Source: Toxonevra muliebris
Taxonomy: Eukaryota > Arthropoda > Insecta > Diptera > Pallopteridae
Assembly: GCA_963691655.1 (NCBI GenBank)
Contig: OY829328.1
Location: 13,842,704-13,906,703, forward strand
Length of the DNA: 64,000 nt
Direction of reading: 5' to 3'
Below are positions 62,269-64,000 of this stretch, piece after piece; within the stretch, counting starts at the first letter, position 1, and every line of letters begins with the position of its first letter. Both the position numbers and the translations under genes were made by a program. The notes beneath the pieces are model-generated. The model searched no databases. It was given only the letters and a program-made list of their open reading frames with translations, and had not been told where the DNA came from.

Positions 62269-64000
62269 ATGACAAATCCAAAAACAAGAAAAACAGGAAA
62301 AGATCCAAAAACAACGGAACAACTGCAATCTGATGTACAACAACGCGAGGAAATTCAAGGTGTTGTCACGGAGGAGGATGAATACTTGCTGCAAGCTTGG
62401 GAGCAATTTGCGTTAGGTGACGGCGGCAGCACTGCAGATGATGATGGTAAATATATAATTCTTTTTTTTTCCAATTGGTAAGGATTAAAACTTTCATCTT
62501 CACAGAACATTCTCAAACACCCACTCCAACCGATGCTGCACAAGACAATGAAGACGAGGATGACGACTCTAGCTCTTCGTTTAGCCTGCAAGAATGCATT
62601 AATGAATTTCATGCGCGCCGCATTCGTCGAGTTTCGACACAAAGTCGTGAAGTACCACTGCCGCCATTGCTTGTCACTCAGACAGGTGATGAGGGGCCGG
62701 AGCTAAAAAAGATTGCAACCCGATCCCAACACATTGACCCCGCTGATGAAGATTTGATTAATCAAAACCGTAGTAATAAGGAGCATGAACGCAAATGTAA
62801 ACCATGTAAAAATGGTTTCTGCTATTGTTTCACAAGTGACAGTGGTGACAATGGAGGGGTTGGTGGTGATGCCGGCTGCCCTGCATTAGTTGGACAGACG
62901 ACAGCACGTGCCATACACGTGCGTCATCCCAGGCGTAGCCGTAAATCTGAAAGCAGTCAGGTGAGTTCAATATGACTGGAATGATTAAGTAAAATTACTG
63001 GAATACATTTCGTCATCCACAGTTTTGTTATGTCGCTTCGCCTCGTCAACAGCATCATCCCACAAAACCAAAAGAAAAACGCCGCCAAAGTGCCCCTGCA
63101 AGCTTCAAAACATTACATAAATCACAAAATGCAGCAGCTACAACTAAAACGGTGAATACTTCCCCTACCACTGCCAGTGAACAAAAGCACATCACTGCTA
63201 TTAGTCGCTTAGAAACTACATCTTCGGATTCACCACTAATACACATCATACAAGAGTTACGCGATGATTGCGTCATCTCAGAGGTACGCATAAATAAACA
63301 TAAAATCCAACAGCAACAGCAACAACGTAGTCATAGTTTGAATGCTAGATCAAGTCGTAATATTTTATCGCCAAAGAAAATCCAAGAATTTCAATTAACT
63401 GATGCTATTCAACAATGCAACTCAATGCACATTCCAACTGCACCACCACCAGAAGAACCGTATTCTCTTAAAAATAAGCAAAAATCTTCACCTTCTGCTC
63501 CACCGGCGCTGCATAAGATCAGCGAACTCGAATCATATTCAAGCGTTCCAACCAGTTTCTCCCTTTTAGATACCAGTTCAAAGAGCAACGATAGCGAAGG
63601 GCGACGATATAAACACAAAGATGCTGGGCGTTTGTTACAAAAACGCTTAAGTAATTCCAATATTCAAGTCAAACCACGTAATTTTAACCAACCACCACCA
63701 AAGCCACCACGTAGCCTCCATAATTTCGAGGATAAGTCAATATCCTCGCTGGCATCAACGTCACCGTCTGTGCGCGAAGCAGAACGTGTGCTTGATGAGT
63801 TTTTGCGACAGCGTGGCGTAAAAGTACCAGACTATGGTGATAAAGTAAACGCAAAGCAGGAGCACCATCAGTCACGAAAATCACAACACCATCTACATAA
63901 TAAAAATATACAAATTCTCATGGAAGATCAGCAACATGGGCAAGAAATATTAGAACGGGAAAAAAGAAAATCTCTGCCGTTAAGTAAGTTACATTCGAAT
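62269..64000 (+). CDS. unrecognised insect protein, 5' part (runs off the window)
   Basis: Exon 1 is 62269-62446 (donor GTAAAT), exon 2 is 62506-62960 (acceptor TTCACAG, donor GTGAGT) and exon 3 starts at 63023 (acceptor CATCCACAG). The split codon G/AA between exons 1 and 2 and the phase-0 join after Gln at 62960 keep one frame for over 530 residues. A TGA lies in frame just before the ATG. The protein is polar and probably largely disordered: an acidic Ser run (about 62541-62585), a Cys cluster CKPCKNGFCYC (about 62797-62829), a poly-Gln tract (63309-63326), a proline-rich QPPPKPPRS with a class II SH3-ligand pattern (63688-63714) and a helical REAERVLDEFLRQRG (63775-63819). A strong donor GTAAGT at 63984 may end exon 3. 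I do not recognise the family and give no function. Confidence 0.75.

Noticed and set aside
62355..62642. Minus-strand open frame with hydrophobic segments
   Set aside because: Antisense to exons 1 and 2 of the 62269 gene, whose plus-strand exons have matching splice phases.
63055..63884. Three minus-strand open frames near the right end
   Set aside because: Antisense shadows of the long plus-strand exon 3.
1..64000. microRNA genes, CRISPR arrays, rRNA and intact tRNA genes
   Set aside because: I looked for well-known insect microRNA sequences, spaced direct repeats and tRNA arms. I found only tRNA-like relics and no convincing example of the others; reading by eye can miss divergent cases.

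Overview
This is an AT-rich nuclear DNA window from an insect, most likely a higher fly (Brachycera; a tephritid or similar acalyptrate is my guess). The evidence is that the only two genes I can name match Drosophila genes (Dlish/vamana and Snx16), introns are short and insect-like with GT..AG borders, and the intergenic DNA is full of decayed mariner, Tc1, hAT, pogo, jockey, I-like and R1-like elements. The species is inference; nothing in the sequence proves it. Layout: positions 1 to about 57.7 kb hold no host protein-coding gene I can support. The region is low-complexity A/T-rich DNA sprinkled with transposon relics. The best defined, by terminal inverted repeats (TIRs) and/or target-site duplications (TSDs), are: a DD37E mariner relic (2214-3237); hAT-type non-autonomous elements with intact 8-bp TSDs at 4123-4260, 7175-8177 and 19754-20049; a piggyBac-like short element flanked by TTAA (8423-8559); a jockey-type LINE broken by an antisense I-like LINE with a 12-bp TSD (9400-10800); a hAT-like foldback (31153-31866); a pogo/Tigger-like element with TA ends (33297-34844); and a Tc1 element with TIRs and TA ends (49233-50772). 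Further transposase or reverse transcriptase pieces lie at 24685-25200, 36263-36630, 36900-37400, 45950-46560 and 55130-55440. tRNA-like, SINE-type units are at 25806-25925, 39880-40060 and 41329-41480. A relatively GC-rich degenerate satellite block is at 27960-28480. From 57.7 kb to the end the window is gene-dense. Dlish (plus strand, three exons, three SH3 domains) and Snx16 (minus strand, PX domain plus coiled coil) converge tail to tail. Snx16 and a third, unrecognised plus-strand gene (62269 onward, running off the window) diverge from a roughly 740-bp shared upstream region. Dlish is known from Drosophila as a Fat/Dachs-pathway adaptor and Snx16 as an endosomal sorting nexin; their adjacency does not by itself show a shared pathway. 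I found no CRISPR array, operon or rRNA gene and no convincing new defence or metabolic system. The more interesting structures are the nested insertions, the SINE with a LINE-like 3' tail, the family of self-complementary hAT elements, and several well-defined short TIR elements whose autonomous partners are not in this window.
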